Source of the DNA: Desulfuromonas sp.
GTDB lineage: Bacteria > Desulfobacterota > Desulfuromonadia > Desulfuromonadales > UBA2294
NCBI GenBank assembly: GCA_002869615.1
Contig: PKUH01000117.1
Coordinates: forward strand, 16,634-53,071
Length of the DNA: 36,438 nucleotides
Direction: 5' to 3'
Made by a program: the position numbers and the translations under genes. Below the pieces are notes generated by a model. That model was not told where the DNA came from. It did no database searches and worked only from the letters and a program-made list of their open reading frames with translations. Shown here piece by piece: positions 17,275 to 26,635 of this stretch. The first letter of the stretch is position 1, and each line of letters begins with the position of its first letter.

Positions 17275-19944
17275 CTAATGCGCCTCGTGCCAGTTCTTGC
17301 CGGCCCCGACTTCAACCAGCAGCGGCACCGAGATCGGCACGGCATTTTCCATCTCTTCCTTGATCAGCGACTTGACTGTATCAGCCTCGCTCGCGGGCAC
17401 ATCAAAGACCAGTTCGTCATGGACCTGGATCACCATCTTTGCGTTGAGCCCTTCTTCTTCGAGGCGGCGCGCGATATTGATCATCGCGACCTTGATGATA
17501 TCGGCGGCCGAGCCCTGGATCGGGTAGTTGATAGCGTTGCGCTCGGCATAGCTGCGCACCGCCCCGTTGCTGCTGTCGATCTCCGGGATCGCGCAGCGCC
17601 GGCCGAGCAGGGTCGTCACATACTTTCTGGCCCGTGCTTCCTCGCGGCAACTCTCCATGAAACTTTTGATGTGAGAATAACGGGCAAAGTAGTTATCAAT
17701 AAAAACCTGTGCCTCCTTCGGCTTGATGCCGAGATCCTTGCCGAGACTGAAGGCACCCATGCCGTAAATCACGCCGAAGTTGATGGTCTTGGCCTGGCGC
17801 CGCTGCTCCGGGGTGACCATCTCCGGAAACACGTTGAAGACCTCGCTGGCGGTGCGGACGTGAATATCCTCGTTGGCGGCGAAGCTCTCCTTCAGGGTCG
17901 GTTCGTCGGCCATGTGGGCCAGCACCCGGAGCTCGACCTGCGAGTAATCGGCCGATATGATGATATTGCCGTCCGACGCAATGAAGGCCTCGCGGATGCG
18001 CCGCCCCTCCTCGGTCCGGATCGGGATATTCTGCAGATTCGGCTCACTCGATGAAAGCCGTCCGGTCGCCGTAATCGCCTGGTTAAAAGATGTGTGAATG
18101 CGTCCGGTTTCCGGATTTACAATCTTCGGCAGGGCATCGCTGTAGGTGCTCTTGAGTTTCGAAACCGAACGATAATCGAGGATCCGGGCGGCGATCTCGT
18201 GTTCCTGGGCCAGGTTGGTCAGGACCTCGACATTGGTCGACCAGCCGGTCTTGGTTTTCTTGCCGCGCGGCAGCTGCAGATGCTCGAACAGCACGTCGCC
18301 GAGCTGCTTGGGGGAACCGATATTGAAGTTGACGCCGGCCAGCGCATGGATCTCTTCTTCGAGCTCGGCCAGTTTCCCCTTCATCTCAACCGACAATCCG
18401 CCGAGGAATTCGGCATCGATGCGGACGCCGGTCCACTCCATGTCGGTGAGGATCTCCATCAGCGGCATCTCGACATCGTGAAACAGCCGCTCCTGCTCCT
18501 CGGACTTGACCATCGGCTCCAGCTTCTCGGCGAGGCGCAGGGTGATATCGGCATCCTCGGCAGCATAAACCGTCGCCTTTTCAATCTCGACTTCCGAGAA
18601 ACAGATCTGTTTTTTGCCGCTGCCGGCAACCTCGCTGTAGGGAATCGTCCGATAGTCAAGCAGGTCGGCGGCCAGGGCATCCATGCCGTGTGACTTGGAT
18701 GCCGGGTTAGCCAGGTAGGAGGCGAGCATGGTGTCGCAGGTCACCCCCTTGATATTGATTCCGCCACGGCGCAGGACCAGGGCGTCATACTTGACATTCT
18801 GACCGATCTTCGCCTTGTCCGGATTTTCGAGTAGCGGCTTCAGGGTATCAACTACCTGCTGACGATCGAGCTGATCCGGGGCCCCGAGATAGCTGTGCCC
18901 GACCGGCAGGTACCACGCCTCCCCCGGTTCAACGGCAAACGAGAAGCCGACCAGGTCGGCCCGGGTCGCGATCAGGCTGGTGGTTTCGGTATCGAAGGCG
19001 AAGCGGTCGGCCGATTCGAGCTTGCCGAGCAGCGCATCGAACTGCTCCTGGTTGAGCACGCAGTGGTAATTCTCGCCGGAAGCCTGGTCGATTACCGAAA
19101 ACTCCTGCAGAAGTTTGTAGAATTCGAGCCGCTTGAACAGATCGGTCAATGCGTCATTGTCCGGTTCACCCAGGGGATAATCTTCATCCCCGTCAAGTGG
19201 CACATCATCAATCAGGGTGACCAGTTTTTTCGAAATCAGTGCCAGGTCACCAAAGTTTTCAAGGTTTTCGCGACGCTTGCCTTTCAGCTGGTCAAGGTTG
19301 GCCAGCAGGTTCTCGACTGTACCGAACTCCTTGATCAGAGCGACTGCCGTCTTTTCGCCGATCCCCGGAATACCGGGGACATTATCGGAGCTGTCACCGG
19401 CCAGGGCCTGAACCTCGATCACCTTGTCGGGCGTTCCGCCAAACCGTTCGGCGACCTCTTCAGGCCCCGAGCGCTTATCTTTCATCGTGTCAAGCAGGCT
19501 CACCTTGTCGGAGACAATCTGCATCATGTCTTTGTCGCCGGTAACGACAACGACATCATAGTTGTCGGCGGAAAACTGTTTGGCCAGGGTCGCCATGATA
19601 TCATCGGCCTCATACCCCGGCTTTTCGATACACGGGATATTGAAACCGGCAACCAGCTCTTTAATCAGCGGAATCTGCGGCACCAGGTCGTCCGGCATCG
19701 CCGCCCGATTCGCCTTGTATTCGGGATACATCTCTTTGCGAAAAGTCGGTGCTTTGCTGTCGAAAACCACCGCGATATGCTCAGGTTTTTCATCCCGGAG
19801 AATCTTCAGCAGCATGTTGGCGAAGCCGAATACGGCATTGGTCGGCTCACCTTTGCTGTTGCTGAGATGGCGCACCGCATAATAGGCCCGGTAAATATAG
19901 GAAGAACCGTCGATGAGATAGAGTTTTCCAGTTGATTCTGACAT
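17275..19944 (-). CDS. polA: DNA polymerase I
   Basis: A full-length 889-residue family A polymerase for Okazaki-fragment maturation and repair synthesis. The N-terminal 5'-3' exonuclease (about 1-290) has GDKDMMQ and GIPGIGEKTA. The 3'-5' proofreading domain (about 310-490) keeps the metal-binding residues: FDTET, NVKYDALVL and YAAEDADITLRL. The polymerase domain (about 510-889) has motif A SADYSQVELRVLAH, motif B RRQAKTINFGVIYG and motif C QVHDELVFD (Asp843, Glu844). All three activities therefore look intact. The ATG at 19944 has TGGAG about 9 nt upstream. It is divergent from the type II secretion operon. Confidence 0.98.
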   Translation of the reverse strand: MSESTGKLYLIDGSSYIYRAYYAVRHLSNSKGEPTNAVFGFANMLLKILRDEKPEHIAVVFDSKAPTFRKEMYPEYKANRAAMPDDLVPQIPLIKELVAGFNIPCIEKPGYEADDIMATLAKQFSADNYDVVVVTGDKDMMQIVSDKVSLLDTMKDKRSGPEEVAERFGGTPDKVIEVQALAGDSSDNVPGIPGIGEKTAVALIKEFGTVENLLANLDQLKGKRRENLENFGDLALISKKLVTLIDDVPLDGDEDYPLGEPDNDALTDLFKRLEFYKLLQEFSVIDQASGENYHCVLNQEQFDALLGKLESADRFAFDTETTSLIATRADLVGFSFAVEPGEAWYLPVGHSYLGAPDQLDRQQVVDTLKPLLENPDKAKIGQNVKYDALVLRRGGINIKGVTCDTMLASYLANPASKSHGMDALAADLLDYRTIPYSEVAGSGKKQICFSEVEIEKATVYAAEDADITLRLAEKLEPMVKSEEQERLFHDVEMPLMEILTDMEWTGVRIDAEFLGGLSVEMKGKLAELEEEIHALAGVNFNIGSPKQLGDVLFEHLQLPRGKKTKTGWSTNVEVLTNLAQEHEIAARILDYRSVSKLKSTYSDALPKIVNPETGRIHTSFNQAITATGRLSSSEPNLQNIPIRTEEGRRIREAFIASDGNIIISADYSQVELRVLAHMADEPTLKESFAANEDIHVRTASEVFNVFPEMVTPEQRRQAKTINFGVIYGMGAFSLGKDLGIKPKEAQVFIDNYFARYSHIKSFMESCREEARARKYVTTLLGRRCAIPEIDSSNGAVRSYAERNAINYPIQGSAADIIKVAMINIARRLEEEGLNAKMVIQVHDELVFDVPASEADTVKSLIKEEMENAVPISVPLLVEVGAGKNWHEAH

Positions 19945-19973
19945 GCAATTGACTCCAGGAAGTGGTTGGTCGG

Positions 19974-20002
19974 ATTATTTCATAATTACGATTAAAGGTA
20001 AA
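19974..20002 (-). promoter_or_regulatory. Candidate polA promoter
   Basis: On the minus strand TTTACC (19997-20002) and AATAAT (19974-19979) are 17 nt apart, ending about 30 nt upstream of the polA start. Confidence 0.4.
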
Positions 20003-20083
20003 CGAATACAGGATCAAACTTGGATCAGCCTGAATCCACCGACCATGGCTCTTCCAATATCTCAGTTTACGCTTGTAACTTAT

Positions 20084-20110
20084 TTGATTTCCTTGCTTTT
20101 TCGCTATAAT
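20084..20110 (+). promoter_or_regulatory. Candidate promoter of the gsp operon
   Basis: A perfect -10 box TATAAT (20105-20110) is preceded by TTGATT (20084-20089) with a short 15-nt spacer; ATTTGA two nt upstream would give 17. It lies about 30-40 nt before the gspC start. Confidence 0.5.
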
Positions 20111-20137
20111 GTGAATATTATTGGTAGCTAATCAATT

Positions 20138-21019
20138 GTGGATTTTTTTATGCTTGCACTGCAGCCAAAACAGGTCAAAATTTTCGTACTCGCTTCAATC
20201 TGCATCTGCGGACTGTCAATCGGGTATTTTTGCGCACAATTGGCCGGGGTCCTGTTGCAACCGGAGGAAGCCTCTGGTCCGGCAGCCGGCAATACCGACC
20301 GCGCCGGTACGCCCCGAACTGTCGCCGTTGACACCGGCCTGATCCTCGACAGAAACATATTCGACCCGGCGATGCGCGGCCAGGAACAGGAACCGGAGCA
20401 ACCGGCTCGCGAAACCAGCGCTCCGGTGAACGTCGTGACCGCCAGCGACCTGAAACTGTTCGGTACGGTCGACGGCGGTAATGATCCGCTGGCGCTGATC
20501 GAGTCTGGCGGCAAGGTCAAGGTCTACCGCATCGGCGACGAAATCCCGGGCGGCGGGCAACTTTTGGAGGTTTCGCGCAACGAGGCGATTATCACCCGTG
20601 CCGACGGCAGCCGGGCGAAACTGGTTATCGTCAAGCCGGAGCTGGCAAGCACCGCAAGAACCTCGACACCGACCGGCGGCGGTATTCGCAGTCTCGGCGA
20701 CAACCGCTGGACGGTGGCACGCGATGAAGTCGAAAAAGCCCGAAGCAACCTCAACCAGCTCCTCAAGTCTGCCCGCATGGAACCGAATATCGTCAATGGA
20801 CAGACCGAAGGGTTTATCGTCAAGATGGTCCGGCCGAAGTCGCTGCTGGCCCAGCTCGGCATCCGCCGCGGCGACAAGGTCAGGCGGGTCAACGGCGTCG
20901 AACTCAACTCGCAGGAGAAGGCTCTGCAGATTTTTCAGCAGCTGCGTGAGGCCAAACGTTTAACAGTCGACCTCGAGAGAGGAAACGAAAACCTGACCTT
21001 TGATTATGAAGTCAACTAG
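20138..21019 (+). CDS. gspC: Type II secretion system protein GspC
   Basis: Inner-membrane protein that links the assembly platform to the secretin. A short cytoplasmic N terminus leads to one membrane segment (about 14-40), a periplasmic homology region (about 65-165, with ILDRNIFDP and LKLFGTV) and a C-terminal PDZ domain (about 205-290, with KSLLAQLGIRRGDKVRRVNGVEL). The length of 293 residues is normal. The start is ambiguous: GTG at 20138 or ATG at 20150 (289 residues); neither has a strong ribosome-binding site. First gene of the operon, 31 nt before gspD. Confidence 0.9.
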   Translation: MDFFMLALQPKQVKIFVLASICICGLSIGYFCAQLAGVLLQPEEASGPAAGNTDRAGTPRTVAVDTGLILDRNIFDPAMRGQEQEPEQPARETSAPVNVVTASDLKLFGTVDGGNDPLALIESGGKVKVYRIGDEIPGGGQLLEVSRNEAIITRADGSRAKLVIVKPELASTARTSTPTGGGIRSLGDNRWTVARDEVEKARSNLNQLLKSARMEPNIVNGQTEGFIVKMVRPKSLLAQLGIRRGDKVRRVNGVELNSQEKALQIFQQLREAKRLTVDLERGNENLTFDYEVN

Positions 21020-21050
21020 TTTCCACATGGAAGCACAAAGGAGATTGAAC

Positions 21051-22961
21051 ATGACGTATCGTGTTCTCCGGATATTTGTTCTGGCATGCCTTGTATGGGG
21101 GATCGCTTCAAGCGCTCTCGCCGCCGAACCGCAGGCCGAAGGGATCGCCATCGACTTCCGGGATGTCGAGCTCACCGATCTGATCCAGACGATCAGCGAG
21201 ATGACCGGCAAAAACTTTATTTACGATGACACCCTGAAGGGAAAGGTCAGCATCATCTCCCCGGAAAGGATGTCGCCGGATGAAGCATACGAGGCCTTCC
21301 TTTCGGTTCTCAGCGTCAAGGGGTTCACCCTGGTGCCGACCGGCCGGACCAACAAGATCGTTCCGATCCGCATTGCCAAGGAGAGTAACCTGCCGACCGG
21401 AACCACGGTCCCTTCCGGCGAACAGTACGTCACCCAGTTGATCCGGATGAAATATGTCGATGCCGGCGACCTGGCGACCGCGGTGCTCAAGGATCTGGTA
21501 CCGAAAACCAGCCATGTCGCTGCTTACGGTCCGTCGAACACCCTGATTATTACCGACAATGCGGCGAACATCGAGCGGCTGGTCCAGATCATTCGCCAGC
21601 TCGATGTGCCGACCACCCTCGAACAGATTGAGATTATTCCGTTGCAGTATGCCGGCGCCGAAGAGCTGACCGATATCATCACGCAATTGCTGAGTCGCGG
21701 CGCTGTCACCCCGGCCGCACGCGGCCGGAGAGCAGCCCAGGCAGCCCAGGCGGGTGACAGCGAGACGACCCGGGTCATCCCGTATCCCCGGACCAATGCC
21801 CTGATCGTCATTGCCGCCAAGGGCGAACTGCAGACGATTCGCAGCCTGGTTGAGCAGCTTGACCAGTCGCCGCCGGACGACCGTTCCTACATAAATGTCT
21901 ATTACCTTGAGAATGCCGATGCGACCAGCCTGGCCGGCACCCTCAACGAAATCCTTACCGGAATCAGCCAGAAGGCGCGCCAGGAACGCACCGCCCAGAA
22001 TACACAGCAACCGGTCAACCTGAAGCAGGTGACCATTACCGCCGACAAGCCGACCAATTCCCTGGTCATCAACGCCCGGCCGGAAGAGTTCGAGATCATC
22101 AAGTCGATCGTTTCCAAGCTCGACATCAAGCGCAAACAGGTCTTCGTCGAGGCGCTGATCATGGAGCTGTCGCTTGATGCGACCAAGAATCTCGGTATCT
22201 CGATCGTCGGTGCCGGTGCCAACCGGGATGGTGACGGCGGTATTATCGGCGGCAGTAACCTGAATTCGAACCCGACGACCAACGCCGTCAACCTGACCGA
22301 TTTCCAAGATGACGGATCTGGCATCCCGTCGGTTCTCGGCAAGGCGGTCAACGGCCTGATGGCCGGCGGTTTCCTTAACCCGACGACGATTACCGGGCCC
22401 GATGGGATCGATATCACTGTTCCGGCTCTTTCGGTGCTGATCGACCTCTCGCAGTCGGACGGCGACGTCAACATCCTGGCGGCACCGCGGCTTCTGACCT
22501 CCGATAACGAGGAGGCCGAAATCATTATCGGGTCGAACATCCCGGTCATCACTGAACGATTGACCGACACCGGCGGTTCCGGCGGTCTCGCCCAGTCGGT
22601 TTCGATCGAGAGGCAGGATGCCGCCCTGACCCTCCGCTTCACGCCGCAGGTCACCGAGGGAGATGAAGTCCGGCTCAACATCCATCAGGAGATCACCGAC
22701 GTTGCCTCGACCAATGACCAGATCGGACCGACCCTGACCAAGCGGCTGCTGCGCAACACGGTGATCGCCGAAAACGGTCGAACCATAGCGCTCGGCGGCC
22801 TGATCAGCACCAATATTCAGGACACGATCACCAAGGTTCCGTTACTCGGCGACATCCCGATTCTCGGCTGGCTCTTCAAGCGTAAGGATGTGATTGAGAA
22901 GAAAACCAATCTTCTGATTTTCATTACACCGCACATCATCCGCACCGCCGATGACCTTTAA
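21051..22961 (+). CDS. gspD: Type II secretion secretin GspD, ended by an in-frame stop before the usual C-terminal tail
   Basis: A 636-residue outer-membrane secretin that forms the export channel. A signal peptide (about 1-22, SSALA) precedes N0-N3 periplasmic domains (about 25-350) and the secretin domain (about 390-630, with the conserved VPLLGDIPILGWLFK near the end). The ATG at 21051 has AAAGGAG upstream; the longer frame to 21000 starts with TTG and lacks one. The protein stops at RTADDL with TAA (22959-22961). The reading frame continues for 47 codons that resemble the GspD tail (see next entry), so this may be a truncation or a split gene. Confidence 0.95.
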   Translation: MTYRVLRIFVLACLVWGIASSALAAEPQAEGIAIDFRDVELTDLIQTISEMTGKNFIYDDTLKGKVSIISPERMSPDEAYEAFLSVLSVKGFTLVPTGRTNKIVPIRIAKESNLPTGTTVPSGEQYVTQLIRMKYVDAGDLATAVLKDLVPKTSHVAAYGPSNTLIITDNAANIERLVQIIRQLDVPTTLEQIEIIPLQYAGAEELTDIITQLLSRGAVTPAARGRRAAQAAQAGDSETTRVIPYPRTNALIVIAAKGELQTIRSLVEQLDQSPPDDRSYINVYYLENADATSLAGTLNEILTGISQKARQERTAQNTQQPVNLKQVTITADKPTNSLVINARPEEFEIIKSIVSKLDIKRKQVFVEALIMELSLDATKNLGISIVGAGANRDGDGGIIGGSNLNSNPTTNAVNLTDFQDDGSGIPSVLGKAVNGLMAGGFLNPTTITGPDGIDITVPALSVLIDLSQSDGDVNILAAPRLLTSDNEEAEIIIGSNIPVITERLTDTGGSGGLAQSVSIERQDAALTLRFTPQVTEGDEVRLNIHQEITDVASTNDQIGPTLTKRLLRNTVIAENGRTIALGGLISTNIQDTITKVPLLGDIPILGWLFKRKDVIEKKTNLLIFITPHIIRTADDL

Positions 22962-23105
22962 ATGATCACCAACAAGTCGCGGGCAGCGATGGAGCGCTAC
23001 CGGAATGAGAAGGTTAATTTCGACCAACCGGTTCAGCAGATCGAAAATGATCTGAACGGCGACCCGGTCGAACAGACGATCGACGAAGACATCCAGAGGA
23101 ACTGA
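22962..23105 (+). CDS. In-frame continuation of gspD: detached C-terminal tail, or very small protein
   Basis: Forty-seven codons directly follow the gspD TAA in the same frame, beginning with ATG (TAAATG) and ending 7 nt before gspE. The peptide starts MITNKSRAAMERYRNEKV and is charged. In other secretins the segment after the final beta strand has a comparable shape (a few residues, then a K-Y/R-R-x-E basic helix, as in E. coli GspD). This suggests it is the native tail cut off by one substitution. No ribosome-binding site precedes the ATG; reinitiation at TAAATG is possible. A sequencing error would also explain it. Confidence 0.6.
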   Translation: MITNKSRAAMERYRNEKVNFDQPVQQIENDLNGDPVEQTIDEDIQRN

Positions 23106-23112
23106 AGATCCG

Positions 23113-24804
23113 ATGAGCTGGAAACTTCTTGGCGAAATACTGCAGGATGATTTTGACGTTGCGGCAGCAGCGATCGATAATGCCCTGGTGTCGCAGCAGG
23201 CGAATCCCGAGCCGCTCGGCAAAATCCTCCGGCGTGAGATCGCCCTGCCGGAAACAACCCTGGCACAGGCCCTGGCCATTCAGCAGGGGTTGACCTTTCT
23301 CGAAAGCATTCCGGCTGACAGCGACAACGAGGAATTGCTGCAAAAGATGCCGATCTCTTATGTTCGGGAACATCTCATCTATCCGCTGGCGATATCCGAA
23401 GACAATCTCGAACTGGCGCTCGCTGATCCGGGACGGGATGAAGTAATCAATGACCTCGCCGCCCTTTACCAGCGCCCCCTGCAGCTGTATGTCGCCACCG
23501 AGGGTGAAATCCGGCAGGCGATCAACCGGCACTTCGAAAAACATTCCGAGCAGGCCGACAAGGTCATGGTCGATATCGGCGCAACCAATGAGCAGGACAC
23601 ATCGCTTGAGGCGAGCGACCTGATTGACTCCTCGGATGAAGCTCCGATCATCCGTTTCGTCAACAGCCTTCTGACCCAGGCTTACAAGCAGAAGGCAAGC
23701 GACATCCATATCGAACCGGCGGAAGGATCACTCTTTGTCCGCTACCGGATCGACGGCATCCTGCACGAGGTTTTGCAACCTCCGATAAAGGCGCACTCGG
23801 CGATCGTCTCCCGGATCAAGATCCTGTCGCATCTCGATATTGCGGAAAAGCGCCTGCCCCAGGATGGCCGCTTCGATGTCCAGATCGCCGGCAAGAAAAT
23901 CGATATCCGCGTTTCGGTGTTGCCGACCGATCTTGGTGAACGGGTCGTGCTGAGGCTGCTCGATCGTTCTGATGATCTACTGTCGCTCGAGGAACTCGGC
24001 CTGGCTGATAAAAGCCTGAAATCGGTCGAATCGATGATCAGCAAAAGCCACGGAATCTTCCTGGTCACCGGCCCGACCGGTTCGGGCAAAACGACAACCC
24101 TGTATGCCGGACTGATCCGCCTCAACGATCGCGAGAAGAATATCATCACGGTCGAGGATCCGGTCGAATACCGATTGGCCGGAGTTGGCCAGATCCAGGT
24201 CAATCCCCGGATCGACCTGACCTTTGCCGCCGGCCTGCGCTCGACCCTGCGCCAGGACCCCGACATCATCATGGTCGGTGAAATCCGCGACGCCGAAACC
24301 GCTACAATAGCGGTACAGTCGGCCCTGACCGGCCATATGGTCTTTTCAACCCTGCATACCAACGATGCCGCTTCGGCCCTGACCCGACTGGTGGAAATGG
24401 GCGTTGAACCATTTCTTGCCGCCTCCTCGATTGTCGGCATTCTGGCGCAACGCCTGGTACGTAAGGTCTGTGCCGATTGCGCCGAAGACTACAAACCGGA
24501 TCGCCAACTGATCAGAGAGGCCGGACTGGCTGACCTGATCCCGGCAACCGCTACCCTGAAGCGTGGCATCGGTTGCGAAAAGTGTCATGGCAGCGGCTAC
24601 CGCGGCCGGGTCGGCATCTTTGAACTGCTGACCATGACTGATTCGATCCGGGAAATGCTGCAGGCCAAGAATGATGCCGCCGCGATCCGTAAAAAAGCGA
24701 TAGAAGAAGGGATGACGCCGCTCCGGGAATCGGGAATCAAGCGCATCCTCGCCGGAGAAACAACGCTCGAAGAAGTTCTGCGCGTCACCCAGGAGGAGAC
24801 CTGA
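23113..24804 (+). CDS. gspE: Type II secretion ATPase GspE
   Basis: A 563-residue cytoplasmic AAA-like ATPase that powers pseudopilus assembly. An N1E/MshEN-like domain (about 1-140) is followed by N2E (about 170-290) and the ATPase core. Walker A GPTGSGKT is at 320-327, Walker B-like DPDIIMVGEIRD at 382-393, and the Asp/His box STLHTNDA at 412-419. A zinc-binding tetracysteine is present (Cys453, Cys456, Cys488, Cys491). All catalytic motifs are intact. The start has only a weak upstream GAAG. Stop and gspF start are separated by 1 nt. Confidence 0.97.
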   Translation: MSWKLLGEILQDDFDVAAAAIDNALVSQQANPEPLGKILRREIALPETTLAQALAIQQGLTFLESIPADSDNEELLQKMPISYVREHLIYPLAISEDNLELALADPGRDEVINDLAALYQRPLQLYVATEGEIRQAINRHFEKHSEQADKVMVDIGATNEQDTSLEASDLIDSSDEAPIIRFVNSLLTQAYKQKASDIHIEPAEGSLFVRYRIDGILHEVLQPPIKAHSAIVSRIKILSHLDIAEKRLPQDGRFDVQIAGKKIDIRVSVLPTDLGERVVLRLLDRSDDLLSLEELGLADKSLKSVESMISKSHGIFLVTGPTGSGKTTTLYAGLIRLNDREKNIITVEDPVEYRLAGVGQIQVNPRIDLTFAAGLRSTLRQDPDIIMVGEIRDAETATIAVQSALTGHMVFSTLHTNDAASALTRLVEMGVEPFLAASSIVGILAQRLVRKVCADCAEDYKPDRQLIREAGLADLIPATATLKRGIGCEKCHGSGYRGRVGIFELLTMTDSIREMLQAKNDAAAIRKKAIEEGMTPLRESGIKRILAGETTLEEVLRVTQEET

Positions 24805-24805
24805 G

Positions 24806-26017
24806 ATGCCGCTCTTCTCCTACGTCGGTTTCGACTCGGCCGGCTCGCGGGTCTCCGGTACCATTGAGGCGGCCGGGCGTAATGGCGCTCTCGGTCTCTT
24901 GCGTGACCGCGGCATCTACCCGACCGACGTCGCCGAAGAGAACAATGCCACCAGCAGATCCCGACGGCGACTCTTCACCCGCCGGGTCAGTCCACTCGAC
25001 CTGGCGACAACCACCCGGCAGCTGGCGACCCTGCTCGGCGCCGGCGTCCCGTTGAACGAAACCCTGGCCACCGTCGGCGAGCAGCTGGAAAGCCAGCAGA
25101 TGCAACGGGCGATCGAACGGGTGCGTGACCTGGTCGTTCAGGGCGAGGAGCTACACGCGGCGCTGGCGACCGAAGAGAGGATCTTCCCCGAACTCTACAT
25201 CAACATGGTCGCCGTTGGTGAAAGCGGCGGCGATCTCGACAAGGTCCTGGAACAACTGGCCGACTACTACGAAGAGGCGGCCCGCATCCAGGCAAAAATC
25301 CAGGCCGCCCTGACCTATCCCCTGCTGATGGCGCTGATCGGCAGCGCCGTCCTTTTTTTCCTGATCACCTTCGTCCTGCCGAAAGTGACCCGGATGCTCG
25401 AGGAGATGGACCGCGCCCTGCCCTGGCCGACCGCCGTGCTGATCGGCGGCAGCAATCTGCTCGCCGAGTGGTGGTGGTTGCTGTTGATTGTGTTGGGCGG
25501 CGGCCTGTTTGCCTTGCAGCGTTATCTCAACAGCCCGGCCGGCCGGCTCTGGTTCGACCGCCGACGTCTGCAGTTGCCGCTTTTCGGCAAGCTCTCCCTG
25601 CAACTGGCAACCGCTCGCTTCGCCCGCACCTTGGGCGCCCTGACCCGGGCCGGCGTCGCTTTGCCAAAGGCCCTCGAAATTTCATCCGGGCTGCTCGATA
25701 ATCGACTGTTGCAGGGGACCATAGAAGAGACGGTGGTCGCCGTCCGCGAAGGAGAGAGCCTGGCCGGTTCAATTCAGCGCAGCGGCCATTTTCCAGCGAT
25801 GCTGACCCGGCTAATCGCCGTCGGTGAAAAAAGCGGCAAGCTCGATGTGATGCTGCTGCGCGCCGCCACCACCTATGAACAGCAGTCGGAGCTGACCATC
25901 GGCAGCCTGCTCGCCCTGCTCGAACCGCTGATGATTCTTTTCATGGGCTGCAGTGTCGGCTATATCGTCATCGCCATCCTGTTGCCGATATTTGAGGCGA
26001 GCTCGGGATTCGGATAA
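24806..26017 (+). CDS. gspF: Type II secretion inner-membrane platform protein GspF
   Basis: A 403-residue polytopic protein of the inner-membrane platform. It has the usual two tandem GspF/PilC domains (about 65-190 and 265-390) and three membrane segments (about 168-195, 218-240 and 370-395). Motifs such as RQLATLLGAGVPL and ARTLGALTRAGVALPKALE mark the paired repeats. The ATG at 24806 follows AGGAGGAG. It is the last gene before the inverted-repeat insertion that separates it from gspG. Confidence 0.96.
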   Translation: MPLFSYVGFDSAGSRVSGTIEAAGRNGALGLLRDRGIYPTDVAEENNATSRSRRRLFTRRVSPLDLATTTRQLATLLGAGVPLNETLATVGEQLESQQMQRAIERVRDLVVQGEELHAALATEERIFPELYINMVAVGESGGDLDKVLEQLADYYEEAARIQAKIQAALTYPLLMALIGSAVLFFLITFVLPKVTRMLEEMDRALPWPTAVLIGGSNLLAEWWWLLLIVLGGGLFALQRYLNSPAGRLWFDRRRLQLPLFGKLSLQLATARFARTLGALTRAGVALPKALEISSGLLDNRLLQGTIEETVVAVREGESLAGSIQRSGHFPAMLTRLIAVGEKSGKLDVMLLRAATTYEQQSELTIGSLLALLEPLMILFMGCSVGYIVIAILLPIFEASSGFG

Positions 26018-26035
26018 AAACAACTGCAATAACTC

Positions 26036-26174
26036 TTAACGCAATGGCGCAAGGACGCAAAGAAAAACCTAATATACCTGAATGCTTACAAGAGGAAGAG
26101 TAATGTAAGAGTAGTTATCTATTATATGAGTTTATTATTATTTTTTCTTTTCTTAGCGACTTTGCGTCTTTGCG
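26036..26174. mobile_element. MITE-like inverted-repeat element between gspF and gspG
   Basis: Imperfect 31-nt terminal inverted repeats (26 of 31 positions match) bound about 140 bp. The left end reads TTAACGCAATGGCGCAAGGA and the right end is the complement of TTAACGCAAAGACGCAAAGT. The interior is AT-rich and non-coding. It occupies most of the only large gap (186 bp) in the gsp operon. Such GCAAAGACGCAAAG repeats look like non-autonomous dispersed elements. No target-site duplication could be fixed by eye. Confidence 0.65.
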
Positions 26175-26203
26175 TTAATAAAGAATTTAACAGGAGCTGA
26201 AAT

Positions 26204-26635
26204 ATGAATATTAAAGATCAACGCGGATTCACCCTGATCGAGATCATGGTCGTGGTCGTTATCCTCGGTGTCCTCGCGGCACTCGTTGTCCCCCGTTTCC
26301 TTGATCGACCGGAAGAGGCACGCCGGACCAAGGCGACGGTCGACATCAAGTCGATCGAGGAGGCCCTGGCCCTGTTCAAACTCGACAATGGCTTCTTCCC
26401 GTCGACCGATCAGGGATTGAAAGCCCTGGTCGAGAAGCCGGAAACCGGACGGATCCCGGCAAAATTCGCCGCAAATGGTTATCTGAAAAAGGTACCGGTC
26501 GATCCATGGGGAGCAAACTACGTCTACTTGTCACCCGGTGCTCATGACACCTACGACATCATCTCGTACGGTGCCGACGGCGAACCGGGAGGTGAAGGGA
26601 ACGATGCTGACATCGAGAGCTGGAACCTCAACTGA
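26204..26635 (+). CDS. gspG: Major pseudopilin GspG
   Basis: A 143-residue major pseudopilin forming the shaft of the secretion pseudopilus. A short leader MNIKDQRG is cut before FTLIEIMVVVVILGVL, with the conserved Glu at +5; the hydrophobic N-terminal helix is also the polymerisation segment. The C terminus carries the calcium-binding region (SYGADGEPGGEGNDADIESW). The ATG at 26204 follows AGGAGCTGAAAT. It overlaps the start of gspH by 32 nt. Processing needs a prepilin peptidase, which is not in this window. Confidence 0.97.
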   Translation: MNIKDQRGFTLIEIMVVVVILGVLAALVVPRFLDRPEEARRTKATVDIKSIEEALALFKLDNGFFPSTDQGLKALVEKPETGRIPAKFAANGYLKKVPVDPWGANYVYLSPGAHDTYDIISYGADGEPGGEGNDADIESWNLN

